Assembly (NCBI GenBank): GCA_004562395.1
Contig: SFQY01000001.1
Coordinates: forward strand, 1 to 64,000
Direction: 5' to 3'
Source of the DNA: a bacterium
GTDB lineage: Bacteria > Bacillota > Clostridia > Oscillospirales > Oscillospiraceae
DNA: 64,000 bases
Each line of letters starts with the position of its first letter. Positions within the stretch are counted from its first letter, which is position 1. The notes below the pieces were generated by a model. That model saw only the letters and a program-made list of their open reading frames with translations. It did no database searches and was not told where the DNA came from. Made by a program: the position numbers and the translations under genes. Below, piece by piece: positions 17,481-26,062 of this stretch.

Positions 17481-18092
17481 TCATTTCCTTTTCCCGGGAA
17501 TGCGCTGTATCAGGCCGATGAGCTGCCCGGAGAGAACGACGGTCAGCAGGGAATAAGCGATGCGCCGCAGGGGAATATAGGTCAGGGACAGGGTCAGCAC
17601 CGTCAGATCACTGATGAGATAGAGCCACTGGATGGGCACCCTGGTCAGGTGGGACAGGCTCATGGCCAGCGCGTCGTCACCGCTGGTGGCGCCTCCGGCC
17701 CGGACGCACAGGCCCGCGCCGATGCCGATGAACGCAGCCCCGGCAATGGAGGCCGTCAGAGGCATATTGGCAATCTGAGGCCACAGTGGGGGGAACAGCT
17801 CGCAGAGGGCATAGGCGGCGGAGTAGCCGCAGGAGGCGACCAGGGAATACCCGATGAAGTCCCGGCCCAGGGTCCGCCAGCCCAGGGCGTAGCAGGCACC
17901 GTTGAGGATCAGGCTGGTAATGGCGGGGGACAGGCCGAGCCAGTGGTCCAGCAGCAGGATCAGGCCGAAGATGCCGCCCTCGGTGACCCCGGAGAGGGCG
18001 TGAATGTTGTACATGCCGAAGGCCTGCAGGGCGGAGGACAGGAAGGCCACAATGCAGTTGGATATTTTTAGCTTTGGGATTCTCAGGGACAT
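17481..18092 (-). CDS. YitT/YczE-type multi-pass membrane protein
   Basis: About 203 residues from the ATG reading MSLRIPKLKIS; AAGGAG is rather far upstream (15 bases), and a GTG 15 codons earlier has no ribosome-binding site. Five to six hydrophobic segments and family motifs LSGVTEGGIFG, RTLGRDFIGYS and RAGGATSGDDALAMSLS place it in the YitT (DUF161) family. It lacks the usual cytosolic C-terminal DUF2179 domain, so it is a short form. Function of the family is unclear. It sits downstream of tmcAL on the same strand. Confidence 0.78.
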   Translation of the reverse strand: MSLRIPKLKISNCIVAFLSSALQAFGMYNIHALSGVTEGGIFGLILLLDHWLGLSPAITSLILNGACYALGWRTLGRDFIGYSLVASCGYSAAYALCELFPPLWPQIANMPLTASIAGAAFIGIGAGLCVRAGGATSGDDALAMSLSHLTRVPIQWLYLISDLTVLTLSLTYIPLRRIAYSLLTVVLSGQLIGLIQRIPGKRK

Positions 18093-18201
18093 TTTTTGAA
18101 CTTTTTTCTCCTTTTTGCTTTTTGGACAGGATACCACGAAAACCGAATGCTGTCAAGGCGGGCAGCTGCCGGAGAACCCGCCCGGCGCCGAAAAGGAATG
18201 C

Positions 18202-19359
18202 TTACCGCAAGCCCCGGGGAAATACGATCCTTCGGCTTTCTTCGATGCCCGGCGGCTCGATCCGGTGGGTGCAGAACAGGCCGTACAGATCCCCGGCCCG
18301 TTTTTCCAGTTCCCGGCAGGGGTGGTCGAATCCCTCTCCCGGATTGAGGAAGGTGCCGTTCTTTTTGGCTTCCTTTAAAACGGAGCGCCCCCGGCTGCTG
18401 AGGGCCAGCACCCGGATGTAGGGAGCCTCCGCCTCCAGTGCTTCTTTGGAAATGCCCAGAAAGGCGCACATCACCATCCGGTCCAGCCGGGTCCGGGTAT
18501 AGCGCTTGGATTTGACGGCGGTGAGAATGGCCTCCAGGGTGGGCTGCCGGCGGCTTTCCCGCATCAGCTTCCGCCAGAGTCCCTCGCTGCCGTAGGGCAG
18601 GGCCTCAAATTCTCCCTCCGTCATGGTGCGAAGTCTGGCCAGAATGGCTTTTTCTCCCGCGGCCAGGGTATGCAGCGGAGCGCCCTCCAGCAGAGGACGG
18701 ACCGGCTCCGGGACGAAGGGCCGCCAGTCGCCTCCGGACAGCAGCAGCTCCCGCACCGCCGTGGCGGAGGGGTTGGCGGGGTCCGCTTTTTCGGCGTGGT
18801 AGCTTCCCTCGCGCCAAATGGGAAAGATCTCCAGAGGGGAATTCTGGGCCAGAATGGCCTTGCAGTATTCCAGGGCCAGAATGTTGTTGGGAAGGGACAG
18901 GGGCTTCCCGGACAGGCCCATGCGCTCCAGGGCTGCCTGACGGGCGGCGGGAAAGGAGTGCCCCTGGGCCAGAGCCTGCCGCAGAAGCGGAGGAAATTCC
19001 CCGCTGAGACTGGCTTCGGCAGCGGCCAGAAGCCAGGCCCTGTCCGCCGATTCCGCCCCGAAGCAGAGGGTGCCGCACATCCGGGACAGAACCCGCACGC
19101 CCCCCGCCGCAAAGCCCTCCGCCGAAGACAGGGCGGTGGTGACGGGCAGCTCCACAACCAGATCCGCCCCGCACAGCACCGCCGCCTCCGCCCGGAGGGA
19201 TTTATCCACAATGGCGGGAGCGCCCCGCTGCACGAAATTGCCGCTCATGGCGCAGACAATGGCGCAGTCCTCCCCAAATTCCTCCCGGATCCGGGCAATT
19301 TGCTTCCCGTGACCCAGGTGAAAGGGGTTATATTCGCATACGATACCGACGGTCCGCAA
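18202..19359 (-). CDS. tmcAL: tRNA(Met) cytidine acetate ligase (TmcAL, YlbM)
   Basis: 385 residues from a TTG start preceded by GGAGGGA; the frame continues upstream, but the conserved N-terminus begins here (RTVGIVCEYNPFHLGH). This HIGH-like nucleotidyltransferase motif, MSGNFVQRG and PVTTALSSAEGFA are family signs. TmcAL activates acetate with ATP and acetylates the wobble cytidine (ac4C34) of elongator tRNA-Met. It lies divergently next to acetate kinase, so two acetate-consuming enzymes share a 138-base promoter region. Confidence 0.92.
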   Translation of the reverse strand: MRTVGIVCEYNPFHLGHGKQIARIREEFGEDCAIVCAMSGNFVQRGAPAIVDKSLRAEAAVLCGADLVVELPVTTALSSAEGFAAGGVRVLSRMCGTLCFGAESADRAWLLAAAEASLSGEFPPLLRQALAQGHSFPAARQAALERMGLSGKPLSLPNNILALEYCKAILAQNSPLEIFPIWREGSYHAEKADPANPSATAVRELLLSGGDWRPFVPEPVRPLLEGAPLHTLAAGEKAILARLRTMTEGEFEALPYGSEGLWRKLMRESRRQPTLEAILTAVKSKRYTRTRLDRMVMCAFLGISKEALEAEAPYIRVLALSSRGRSVLKEAKKNGTFLNPGEGFDHPCRELEKRAGDLYGLFCTHRIEPPGIEESRRIVFPRGLR

Positions 19360-19398
19360 AATTCTCCCTCCATTTTCCAAAAAAATTCCACTGAGGGC

Positions 19399-19427
19399 TT
19401 GAGAAATTGAGAAAAATGAAATATAAT
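19399..19427 (+). promoter_or_regulatory. sigma-A promoter of ackA
   Basis: TTGAGA at 19399-19404, a 17-base spacer and TATAAT at 19422-19427. Confidence 0.7.
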
Positions 19428-19497
19428 ACATCCAGCTATGGACATCATACCATATTTTTCGCAAATTGAAAATATTTATTTAGGAGGCATATCCCCA

Positions 19498-20688
19498 ATG
19501 AATGTTCTGATTATCAATGCCGGCTCTTCCAGTCTGAAGTATCAGCTGATGAATCCCGAGACCGGCGCCGTGTCCGCCAAGGGCCTGTGCGAGCGTATCT
19601 ATATTGACGGCCGCCTGACCCACAACGCAAACGGCAAGAAGGTCGTGAAGGACATCCCCATGCCCACCCACTCCGAGGCCATCCAGGCGGTTCTGGCCAT
19701 CCTGGTGGATCCCGTGGACGGCGTGATCAAGTCCACCGATGAGATCGATGCCGTGGGCCACCGTGTCCTGCATGGCGGCATGGAGTTCTTTGATTCTTGC
19801 ATCATCAACGATGAGGTGATTGCCGCCATTGAGAAGTGCATCCCCCTGGGCCCCCTGCACAACCCCGCCAACCTGATGGGCATCCGTGCCTGCCAGGCGG
19901 TCATGCCCACCACCCCTCAGGTGGCTGTGTTCGACACCGCCTTCCACATGACCATGCCCCCCATGGCTTACCGCTACGCCATCCCCACCGAGTACTACAA
20001 GAATGACTCCATCCGCCGTTACGGCTTCCACGGCACCTCCCACAAGTATGTCACCAAGCGCGCCATTGAGCTGATGGGCCGCAAGGACATCAAGCTGGTC
20101 AACTGCCATCTGGGCAACGGCTCATCCCTGTCCGCCGTTAAGGACGGCAAGTGCCAGGATACCTCCATGGGCCTGACCCCTCTGGCCGGTGTTCCCATGG
20201 GCACCCGCTCCGGCGACATCGATCCCGCCGTCGTCCAGTTCGTCATGAACAAGTACGGCATGAGCGCTGACGAGTGCCTGAACATGCTGAACAAGAAGTC
20301 CGGCGTTCTGGCCCTCAGCGGCATCTCCTCCGACTTCCGTGACATCGAGGAAGGCGCCAAGGACGGCAACGCCGACTGCGAGCTGGCTCTGGACAAGTTT
20401 GCCTATGAGGTCCGCAAGTATATCGGCTCCTACGCCGCCGCTCTGGGCGGTCTGGACTGCCTGGTGTTCACCGCCGGTGTGGGCGAGAACTCCGCTTCCA
20501 TGCGGGCCCGGATCTGCCAGGGCCTGGAGTTCCTGGGCGTGAAGATCGATCCCGAGAAGAACAATGTCCGGGGCAAGGAGGCCATCATCTCCACCGATGA
20601 CTCCAAGGTCACCGTCTGGGTCATTCCCACCAACGAAGAGCTGATGATCGCTCAGGATACCGCTGAGCTGGTCAAGGCCGCGAAGTAA
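19498..20688 (+). CDS. ackA: Acetate kinase
   Basis: 396 residues, the standard size, from the ATG after TTAGGAGG. The ASKHA-fold phosphate-binding N-terminus (MNVLIINAGSSSLKYQL), the catalytic GFHGTSHKYV region, GNGSSLSAVKDGKCQDTSMG and the adenine-binding FTAGVGENS are all present. It converts acetyl phosphate and ADP to acetate and ATP, the substrate-level phosphorylation step of fermentative anaerobes. No phosphotransacetylase gene (pta) lies beside it. Ends at a strong terminator. Confidence 0.98.
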   Translation: MNVLIINAGSSSLKYQLMNPETGAVSAKGLCERIYIDGRLTHNANGKKVVKDIPMPTHSEAIQAVLAILVDPVDGVIKSTDEIDAVGHRVLHGGMEFFDSCIINDEVIAAIEKCIPLGPLHNPANLMGIRACQAVMPTTPQVAVFDTAFHMTMPPMAYRYAIPTEYYKNDSIRRYGFHGTSHKYVTKRAIELMGRKDIKLVNCHLGNGSSLSAVKDGKCQDTSMGLTPLAGVPMGTRSGDIDPAVVQFVMNKYGMSADECLNMLNKKSGVLALSGISSDFRDIEEGAKDGNADCELALDKFAYEVRKYIGSYAAALGGLDCLVFTAGVGENSASMRARICQGLEFLGVKIDPEKNNVRGKEAIISTDDSKVTVWVIPTNEELMIAQDTAELVKAAK

Positions 20689-20702
20689 TTTTCCGCAACC
20701 GC

Positions 20703-20735
20703 AGAGCCGCCGCGTTCCAAAGCGGCGGCTCTTTT
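20703..20735 (+). terminator. rho-independent terminator of ackA
   Basis: Perfect 11-base arms AGAGCCGCCGC and GCGGCGGCTCT followed by TTTTCT. Confidence 0.9.
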
Positions 20736-20764
20736 TCTGCGGATTCATCAAAGGAGGCACTTTT

Positions 20765-21283
20765 ATGCCCATACCCGGAGTGGAACAACCGAATCTTCTG
20801 CCAATCGGGGATACCCTGCGGCTGCGGCGGTTTGCCGATCAGTATGCCTTTGCCTTTGACTGGTATCAGGATCCCGAAACCGTGTGGCTGGTGGATGGGG
20901 TGAAAACGCCCTATACCTGGGAAAAACTGGGCAGAATGTACCATTACCTGGATAAGCAGGGGGAACTGTATTTTATCGAAGTCCTGGAAGAGGGCGTCTT
21001 CCGGCCCATCGGGGATGTCTGCTTCTGGAAAGACGATCTGCCCATTGTCATCGGCGACCCGTCCTGCCGGGGAAAGGGCATTGGCCGGAAGGTCATCGCG
21101 GCGCTGATCCAAAGGGGCCGGGACCTGGGCTATGATACCCTCCGGGTCAGCGAGATTTACGAATATAATGGGGCTTCCCGGAAATGCTTTGAAAGCATGG
21201 GCTTCCGGGCCTGTGAAAAAACAGAGGATGGAAGCCGCTATGTGTTGATGCTCAACAAGCCATCACGATGCGACGGCACATAG
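20765..21283 (+). CDS. GNAT-family N-acetyltransferase
   Basis: 172 residues from an ATG with AAAGGAGG upstream. The acetyl-CoA-binding core motif is GDPSCRGKGIGRKVIAALIQRG (R/Q-x-x-G-x-G/A type), followed by the typical NGASRKCFESMGF. The substrate cannot be inferred. The stop codon lies only 10 bases before the left end of a TIR-bounded element, so the insertion stopped just short of the gene. Confidence 0.88.
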   Translation: MPIPGVEQPNLLPIGDTLRLRRFADQYAFAFDWYQDPETVWLVDGVKTPYTWEKLGRMYHYLDKQGELYFIEVLEEGVFRPIGDVCFWKDDLPIVIGDPSCRGKGIGRKVIAALIQRGRDLGYDTLRVSEIYEYNGASRKCFESMGFRACEKTEDGSRYVLMLNKPSRCDGT

Positions 21284-21293
21284 ATCACTTGGT

Positions 21294-21456
21294 AAATGAT
21301 CGTTTATCATTGCACCCAACGTAGGGCGGGGGCTTGCCCCCGCCGAGCAGGTTGGATACATGCTCGGCTGCGTTAGATGCGGATATGCAAAACCATTGGT
21401 GCGTCGGCGGGGGCAAGCCCCCGCCCTACGTTGGGTGCGAGCGTAAACGATCATTT
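21294..21456. mobile_element. MITE-like element 1 (AAATGATCGTTTA TIR, 163 bp)
   Basis: Terminal repeat AAATGATCGTTTA at 21294-21306 and its complement at 21444-21456. Inside are perfect 33-base inverted arms (21312-21344 and 21406-21438), each containing its own small hairpin GGCGGGGGC-TT-GCCCCCGCC, around a unique core. CACTT occurs just outside both ends and may be a target duplication, but its placement is not exact. No coding capacity. Confidence 0.75.
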
Positions 21457-21512
21457 TCCGCACTTTTTCTGTGACGGAGCCGTTATGAAAAATTTATTGC
21501 AGGAGGTCAATC

Positions 21513-22718
21513 ATGCAAACCGTAACCGAGCGCTTTCTGCGCTATGTAAGCTTTGATACCCAGTCCGATGACGCCTCCGAAACCTGCCCCTCCACGGCAA
21601 AGCAAAAGCTGCTGGGGGCGGCGCTGGCGGAGGAAATGAAGGAAATGGGCATTGCCGATGCCCATATGGACGAAAACGGCTATGTCTACGGCACCGTTCC
21701 CGGAGACCCGGCGCTGCCCACCATCGGCCTCATCGCCCACATGGACACCTCTCCCGATGCTTCCGGAGCGGATATCCGGGCGAAAATCGTGGAATACCGG
21801 GGCGGCGATGTGTGCCTGAACGAGAAGCTGGGAATTTTCCTGCGGGAGGCGGACTATCCTTCTCTTAAAAATCACCAGGGCAAGCATCTGATCGTCACCG
21901 ACGGCACCACCCTGCTGGGGGCCGATGACAAGGCCGGTGTTGCGGAGATCCTGACGGCGGCAGAAACGCTGATCCGGCAGGGAGGCCGCCATGCCACCCT
22001 GAAGATCGGTTTTACCCCCGACGAGGAGATCGGCCGTGGGGCGGACAAATTCGACATCCAGGGCTTCGGCGCGGACTATGCCTACACCGCCGACGGCGGT
22101 CCCGTAGGCGGCATCGAGTACGAGAACTTCAACGCCGCGGGCGCCCGGGTGGTGGTCCACGGGCGGAATATCCACCCCGGCTCCGCCAAGGACAAGATGG
22201 TCAATTCCCAGCTCATCGCCATGGAATTTCACAGCCTGCTGCCTGTCCAGCAGCGTCCGGAATATACCGAGGGCTATGAGGGCTTCTTCCACCTGACGGA
22301 TATGCGCGGAGAGGTGGAGCGTTCCGAGCTGCGCTATATCATCCGGGACCATGACATGGAGAAGTTCACCCGGAAGAAAGCCATCATGGCTTCCGCAGCG
22401 GAGTTTATCAACCGCAAGTACGGAGCCGGAACGCTGGAGCTGACGGTCCGGGACAGCTATTTCAATATGAAAAAATGCATCGAGCCCTGTATGTACGTGG
22501 TGGACCGGGCGAAGAAGGCCATGAAGGCCGTGGGTATGGACCCGGTGGCGGTGCCCATCCGGGGCGGCACCGACGGCGCCCGCTTAAGCTACGAGGGGCT
22601 GCCCTGTCCCAACCTGTGTACCGGCGGCGAAAACTATCACGGACGCTTCGAATTCGTTCCTGTGGAGGACATGGAGCTGTGCGTGAAGATGCTGGTGAAG
22701 ATCCTGACGGATTTCTGA
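21513..22718 (+). CDS. pepT: Peptidase T (tripeptide aminopeptidase, M20 family)
   Basis: 401 residues; GGAGG precedes the ATG. Zinc-site motifs of PepT are visible: GLIAHMDTSPD (first His/Asp), the bridging Asp in TTLLGADDKAGVAEI, the catalytic Glu in TPDEEIGRGAD, and later VHGRNIHPGSAKDKMVNS. It removes the N-terminal residue from tripeptides in the cytoplasm. Transcribed alone, with a TIR-bounded element occupying most of the 229-base gap upstream. Confidence 0.96.
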   Translation: MQTVTERFLRYVSFDTQSDDASETCPSTAKQKLLGAALAEEMKEMGIADAHMDENGYVYGTVPGDPALPTIGLIAHMDTSPDASGADIRAKIVEYRGGDVCLNEKLGIFLREADYPSLKNHQGKHLIVTDGTTLLGADDKAGVAEILTAAETLIRQGGRHATLKIGFTPDEEIGRGADKFDIQGFGADYAYTADGGPVGGIEYENFNAAGARVVVHGRNIHPGSAKDKMVNSQLIAMEFHSLLPVQQRPEYTEGYEGFFHLTDMRGEVERSELRYIIRDHDMEKFTRKKAIMASAAEFINRKYGAGTLELTVRDSYFNMKKCIEPCMYVVDRAKKAMKAVGMDPVAVPIRGGTDGARLSYEGLPCPNLCTGGENYHGRFEFVPVEDMELCVKMLVKILTDF

Positions 22719-22740
22719 TAGGCTTTCAAAAAAATTGCGG

Positions 22741-22775
22741 CCGCGGAGCGGGGATTTGCCCCTCTCCGCGGTTTT
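22741..22775 (+). terminator. rho-independent terminator of pepT
   Basis: Arms CCGCGGAG and CTCCGCGG followed by TTTT. Confidence 0.75.
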
Positions 22776-22843
22776 CATGTCCCGTCGAAAAAATAAAGGA
22801 TCAGAAAAGCAGAATTCTCTCAATCCGGAGTGTACGGATACCC

Positions 22844-22887
22844 GGCGGCCACCCCTGCATTTCATGGGATGGCCGCCTCTTTTTATA
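22844..22887 (+). terminator. second hairpin terminator in the pepT downstream region
   Basis: Arms GGCGGCCA and TGGCCGCC followed by TCTTTTT. With the preceding hairpin it accounts for most of the structure in the 306-base gap before the next gene; I see no gene between them. Confidence 0.65.
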
Positions 22888-23024
22888 CCTGTTCTCCCCT
22901 CCCCCCGGCTGGACCCCAGGACTGCTTTCCCTCCTGGCAAGCACATCCCATGCACTTCCCCGCCTTCTCTGCATAAACTGTCCTATAAGCGTCTTTGCTT
23001 ATTCTCAACACGGGAGGTAAACCT

Positions 23025-23855
23025 ATGTCAGAGCAAAACACGGACACCCTGCGCTGGGGCACCGGCGACCCCCGGCAGACCATGTCCATCCACACACGGA
23101 AGATCACCGACTCCTGCCGGGATAAGGACTGTATCGAGGATTTGCGGGTCTACTTAACCTGCGGCTCCCAGCAGCTTCTGGACTCCGCCGCCAACGTCCG
23201 GGTCCGCTGCGCCGAGCTGCTGAACACCTACATCGATGTGGAGCCTGTGGCCTTCGACCGGAACCACTACTGCATCGACATCACCTTCTACTACCGGATC
23301 CTGGCTGACGCGGTGGTAGGCTCCTGCCGCCCCACCACCCTGTACGGACTATCCGTATTCTCCAAGCGGGCCGTACTCTGCGGTGAGGACAGCCGTGCCC
23401 ACATCTTCCGCAGCGACACCCGCCTGGGAGAGCCCGACGGCATCACCCGGGCCTACGCCAACCGCCCGACAGCCGTGGTGGAGGTGCTGGATCCCATGGT
23501 CCTCAGCTCCAAGATCCGGGACGCCGCCGACTGCACCGGGGACACCGTCACCGCCCAGATCCCCTCCGGCATCTGCTCGCTGTATGATGAAGAGCTGGTG
23601 CTGTCCGGGGGGCAGCGGCGGCTGTTTGTCACCCTGGGCCAGTTCTCCCTGGTCCGTCTGGAACGGGACGTCCAGCTGGTCATCCCGGTGCTGGACTACA
23701 GCATCCCCACCAAGGAGTGCTGCGACAGCACAGGCGGCTGCGCCGCCGAGGATCCCTGCGAAATGTTCAGCCGCATCCCCTTCCCCGCCCAGCAGTTCTC
23801 CCCCAGAAGCTGCGACGAAAAACAGGAGCGGGACGAAAGCTGTCAAACCAGCTGA
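23025..23855 (+). CDS. Conserved Cys-containing protein, function unknown (possibly sporulation-linked)
   Basis: 276 residues from the ATG after GGGAGG. I do not recognise the family securely. The N-terminal part has a cysteine-rich signature (TRKITDSCRDKDCIEDLRVYL), then a beta-rich region, and the C-terminal tail holds more cysteines (KECCDSTGGCAAEDPCEMF). No signal peptide or membrane segment. A CATAAACT sequence at 22972-22979 resembles sigma-E/sigma-K -10 elements, which with the cysteine content hints at a spore coat role; this is weak inference. Ends at a terminator and is transcribed alone. Confidence 0.6.
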   Translation: MSEQNTDTLRWGTGDPRQTMSIHTRKITDSCRDKDCIEDLRVYLTCGSQQLLDSAANVRVRCAELLNTYIDVEPVAFDRNHYCIDITFYYRILADAVVGSCRPTTLYGLSVFSKRAVLCGEDSRAHIFRSDTRLGEPDGITRAYANRPTAVVEVLDPMVLSSKIRDAADCTGDTVTAQIPSGICSLYDEELVLSGGQRRLFVTLGQFSLVRLERDVQLVIPVLDYSIPTKECCDSTGGCAAEDPCEMFSRIPFPAQQFSPRSCDEKQERDESCQTS

Positions 23856-23860
23856 CTTGC

Positions 23861-23888
23861 GCCGGAGGGTACTTCCCTCCGGCTTTTT
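23861..23888 (+). terminator. rho-independent terminator
   Basis: Arms GCCGGAGGG and CCCTCCGGC followed by TTTTT. Confidence 0.88.
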
Positions 23889-23923
23889 CTGCGGCAAATC
23901 CATTGCCTTTCTTTCGGAAGCCC

Positions 23924-23953
23924 TTGACAATATGATATCTTTTTGATATCATA
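23924..23953 (+). promoter_or_regulatory. SPFH operon promoter with palindromic operator in the spacer
   Basis: TTGACA at 23924-23929, a 17-base spacer and TATCAT at 23947-23952. A perfect inverted repeat TATGATATC-ttttt-GATATCATA (23931-23953) fills the spacer and the -10 box, a position suited to repression by a dimeric regulator such as a PadR or GntR type, or by the operon's own RHH protein. Confidence 0.68.
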
Positions 23954-23990
23954 ATAATACTTCCAATTGATTCCAAAGGAGGAACCATTT

Positions 23991-24965
23991 ATGACAGAGA
24001 AGGTACTGTGTAAAAACAAAAACGGCATGGCGATGCTTTTGATCCTGCTGGCTGCCGTGGTCACCGGGCTCGCGTTCCTTTTCTGGTGCATCAGCGCAGA
24101 GGGCGGAAGCGTTATCATCGGGGTTTTCTGCCTCTTTGTCTCCATCGCGGCGCTGTTCCTGATGGCCGGACTGAAGGTGCTGAAGCCCCAGGAGGCTCTG
24201 GTATTGACCCTTTTCGGCAAATACGTGGGCACCCTGAAGGGGGAAGGCTTCTACTGGGTCAATCCCTTCTGCTCCGCCGTAAATCCCGCCGCCGGAACGC
24301 AGCTCAATCAGAGCGGTGATGTCAAATCCACCCGGGCCACGGAACCCGGCGGCATGAAAATTTCCCTGAAAATCATGACCCTGAGCAACAATAAGCAAAA
24401 AATCAACGACTGTCTGGGAAATCCCGTGGAAATTGGCATTGCCGTCATGTGGCGGGTGGTGGACACCGCCAAAGCCGCTTTCAACGTGGACAACTACAAG
24501 GCGTTTCTCTCCCTGCAGTGCGACAGTGCCCTGCGCAACATTGTGCGGCTGTACCCTTACGACTCCGCTCCCAATGTGGACACCACCGGTGACGGTGTGG
24601 CCGACGACGGCAGTCTCCGGGGCTCCAGTGAGGTGGTTGCCCAGCGGATCAAGGCAGAGATCCAGGCCCGGGTGGAGGATGCCGGTCTGGAAATCGTGGA
24701 TGCCAGGATCACCTACCTCGCCTATGCCCCTGAAATCGCGGCGGTTATGCTCCAGCGTCAGCAGGCCAGCGCCATTGTGGACGCCAGAAAGCTCATTGTG
24801 GACGGCGCCGTGGGTATGGTGGAGATGGCTCTGGAGCGGCTGAGCGAGAATGACGTGGTGGAGCTGGACGAGGAACGGAAGGCCGCCATGGTTTCGAACC
24901 TCCTGGTGGTACTCTGCGGCAGCAAGGATGCCCAGCCCATCGTCAACTCCGGGTCCCTGTACTGA
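23991..24965 (+). CDS. SPFH/Band 7 domain membrane protein
   Basis: 324 residues from the ATG after AAAGGAGG. Two N-terminal hydrophobic helices (residues about 12-35 and 40-60) are followed by the SPFH domain beginning [33 protein letters not shown] and ending with the coiled Ala/Glu-rich region ([25 protein letters not shown]). SPFH proteins form membrane-associated oligomeric scaffolds (flotillin/stomatin-like). It is first of three closely spaced genes with an RHH protein and a DUF2500-like protein. Confidence 0.88.
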   Translation: MTEKVLCKNKNGMAMLLILLAAVVTGLAFLFWCISAEGGSVIIGVFCLFVSIAALFLMAGLKVLKPQEALVLTLFGKYVGTLKGEGFYWVNPFCSAVNPAAGTQLNQSGDVKSTRATEPGGMKISLKIMTLSNNKQKINDCLGNPVEIGIAVMWRVVDTAKAAFNVDNYKAFLSLQCDSALRNIVRLYPYDSAPNVDTTGDGVADDGSLRGSSEVVAQRIKAEIQARVEDAGLEIVDARITYLAYAPEIAAVMLQRQQASAIVDARKLIVDGAVGMVEMALERLSENDVVELDEERKAAMVSNLLVVLCGSKDAQPIVNSGSLY

Positions 24966-24966
24966 T

Positions 24967-25218
24967 ATGGCCGCACAGCAAAAGAAGGAAGGTCCCCTGC
25001 GCCTTGCCCCCGACAATCAGAAAAAGCAGGTTCCCCTTCGGCTCTCCCCAAAGCTGTACAACGCCATCGCCGCCTGGGCGGAGGACGACTTCCGCAGCGT
25101 CAACGGGCAGATCGAATATCTGCTGACCGAATGTGTCAAGCAGCGGAGAAAAAACGGCGGATACGTTTCCACCGAATTGGACAAGCCATTGGAGCTGGAT
25201 TTTCTGAAGGAGGAATGA
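24967..25218 (+). CDS. Ribbon-helix-helix (Arc-like) small protein
   Basis: 83 residues, starting one base after the SPFH stop codon. The segment [40 protein letters not shown] matches the Arc/MetJ ribbon-helix-helix pattern (strand [10 protein letters not shown] then two helices). It probably binds DNA as a dimer and could autoregulate the operon through the promoter palindrome (inference). No toxin gene is adjacent, so a toxin-antitoxin role is not supported. Confidence 0.75.
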   Translation: MAAQQKKEGPLRLAPDNQKKQVPLRLSPKLYNAIAAWAEDDFRSVNGQIEYLLTECVKQRRKNGGYVSTELDKPLELDFLKEE

Positions 25219-25221
25219 ACC

Positions 25222-25518
25222 ATGTGGATCATGTGCGTCGCGCTGCTCATTGGCATATCCATTCTCCTGATCACACAATGGCTTCAAAACCGCGCGCCGG
25301 TCCAGACAGGACCCGCCGCGGTGGTTTACCGGCGGGTGGAGGCAGCGAAATTCGCCTCCCGCCGCAGCGGCTGGAATTATCTGGTCACCTTCCGCCTCAG
25401 GGACGGGGATACCCTGGAGCTTTTTGTTTCGGAAGCGGAGTATTCCCGGCTCTCGGAAGGGCTTCAGGGCCAGCTTACCTGGCAGTCAGATACCATACGG
25501 AGCTTTCTTCCCGAATAA
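25222..25518 (+). CDS. DUF2500-like membrane-anchored protein
   Basis: 98 residues. One N-terminal transmembrane helix (MWIMCVALLIGISILLITQW) precedes a small beta-barrel-like domain reading YLVTFRLRDGDTLELFVSEAEYSRLSEGLQGQLTWQ, which matches the DUF2500 pattern. It starts 3 bases after the RHH gene and ends the SPFH operon before a terminator. Co-occurrence suggests it works with the SPFH protein at the membrane; the function of the family is unknown. Confidence 0.75.
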   Translation: MWIMCVALLIGISILLITQWLQNRAPVQTGPAAVVYRRVEAAKFASRRSGWNYLVTFRLRDGDTLELFVSEAEYSRLSEGLQGQLTWQSDTIRSFLPE

Positions 25519-25546
25519 AACAGCATTGTTCAGCCCAATATACGGA

Positions 25547-25589
25547 AAGCCTGCCTCACCCCGAAGAAGGTGAGACAGGCTTCTTTCTT
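25547..25589. terminator. bidirectional terminator between the SPFH operon and the lon-engB operon
   Basis: 14-base arms starting AAGCCTG and ending CAGGCTT (25547-25560, 25569-25582, one mismatch) with CTTTCTT after it on the plus strand. Confidence 0.82.
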
Positions 25590-26058
25590 ATGAAAAGACA
25601 ACTTCCACTCCGTGGCGCAGGGTCCAAACCCGCTCCATCCGTTCCAGAAACTCCGGAAGGTTGGCAGGGGAAACCACGTCCTCCGCCGGCTCCGTCTGAA
25701 GCCAGGGAAGCTCCATCTCCCCCACCCAGAGCAGAAATGTCCCGTCCTCTTCCGGCTCCGGGACGATTTGCACCCCGTCAACCACCAGGCCGGCACGGCC
25801 CCATTCCAGGATCCGACCCTGAACCCGGTAGCAGGCAAGCACCAGCGTCGGCTCAAAGGGCATCAGCTCCGAGGGCCCGGCGATATGGACACCGAACTCC
25901 GCCAGAAAGGGGCGAAGGCCGGGATAGGCGGCATCCACCGCCTCATAATAATTCTTACAATAGGCGCATTCACAGTGGTCGGAGGCATTTCTTTCTGTTC
26001 GGAAGCGGGTTTCCTCCACATCCACCCGGAAGCGCCAGTCAGCCAGTACCAGAATCAA
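25588..26058 (-). CDS. Conserved hypothetical protein downstream of engB
   Basis: 156 residues from a TTG start; the GGGGAG at the end of engB serves as ribosome-binding site, and the gap is 4 bases. I do not recognise a family. It has a compact cysteine motif (HCECAYCKNYYEAV) that could bind a metal, an acidic C-terminal half and no membrane segment. It is the last gene of the lon-engB transcript, so it is probably translationally coupled to EngB. Confidence 0.62.
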   Translation of the reverse strand: MILVLADWRFRVDVEETRFRTERNASDHCECAYCKNYYEAVDAAYPGLRPFLAEFGVHIAGPSELMPFEPTLVLACYRVQGRILEWGRAGLVVDGVQIVPEPEEDGTFLLWVGEMELPWLQTEPAEDVVSPANLPEFLERMERVWTLRHGVEVVFS

Positions 26059-26062
26059 CGGC

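Noticed and set aside
21289..21464. Perfect target-site duplication CACTT flanking element 1
   Set aside because: The copies are not placed symmetrically at the TIR ends, and the other five elements do not show the same duplication, so I did not report it as a feature.
24967..25218. Toxin-antitoxin system from the RHH protein
   Set aside because: No toxin-like gene is adjacent; the neighbours are an SPFH protein and a DUF2500-like protein.
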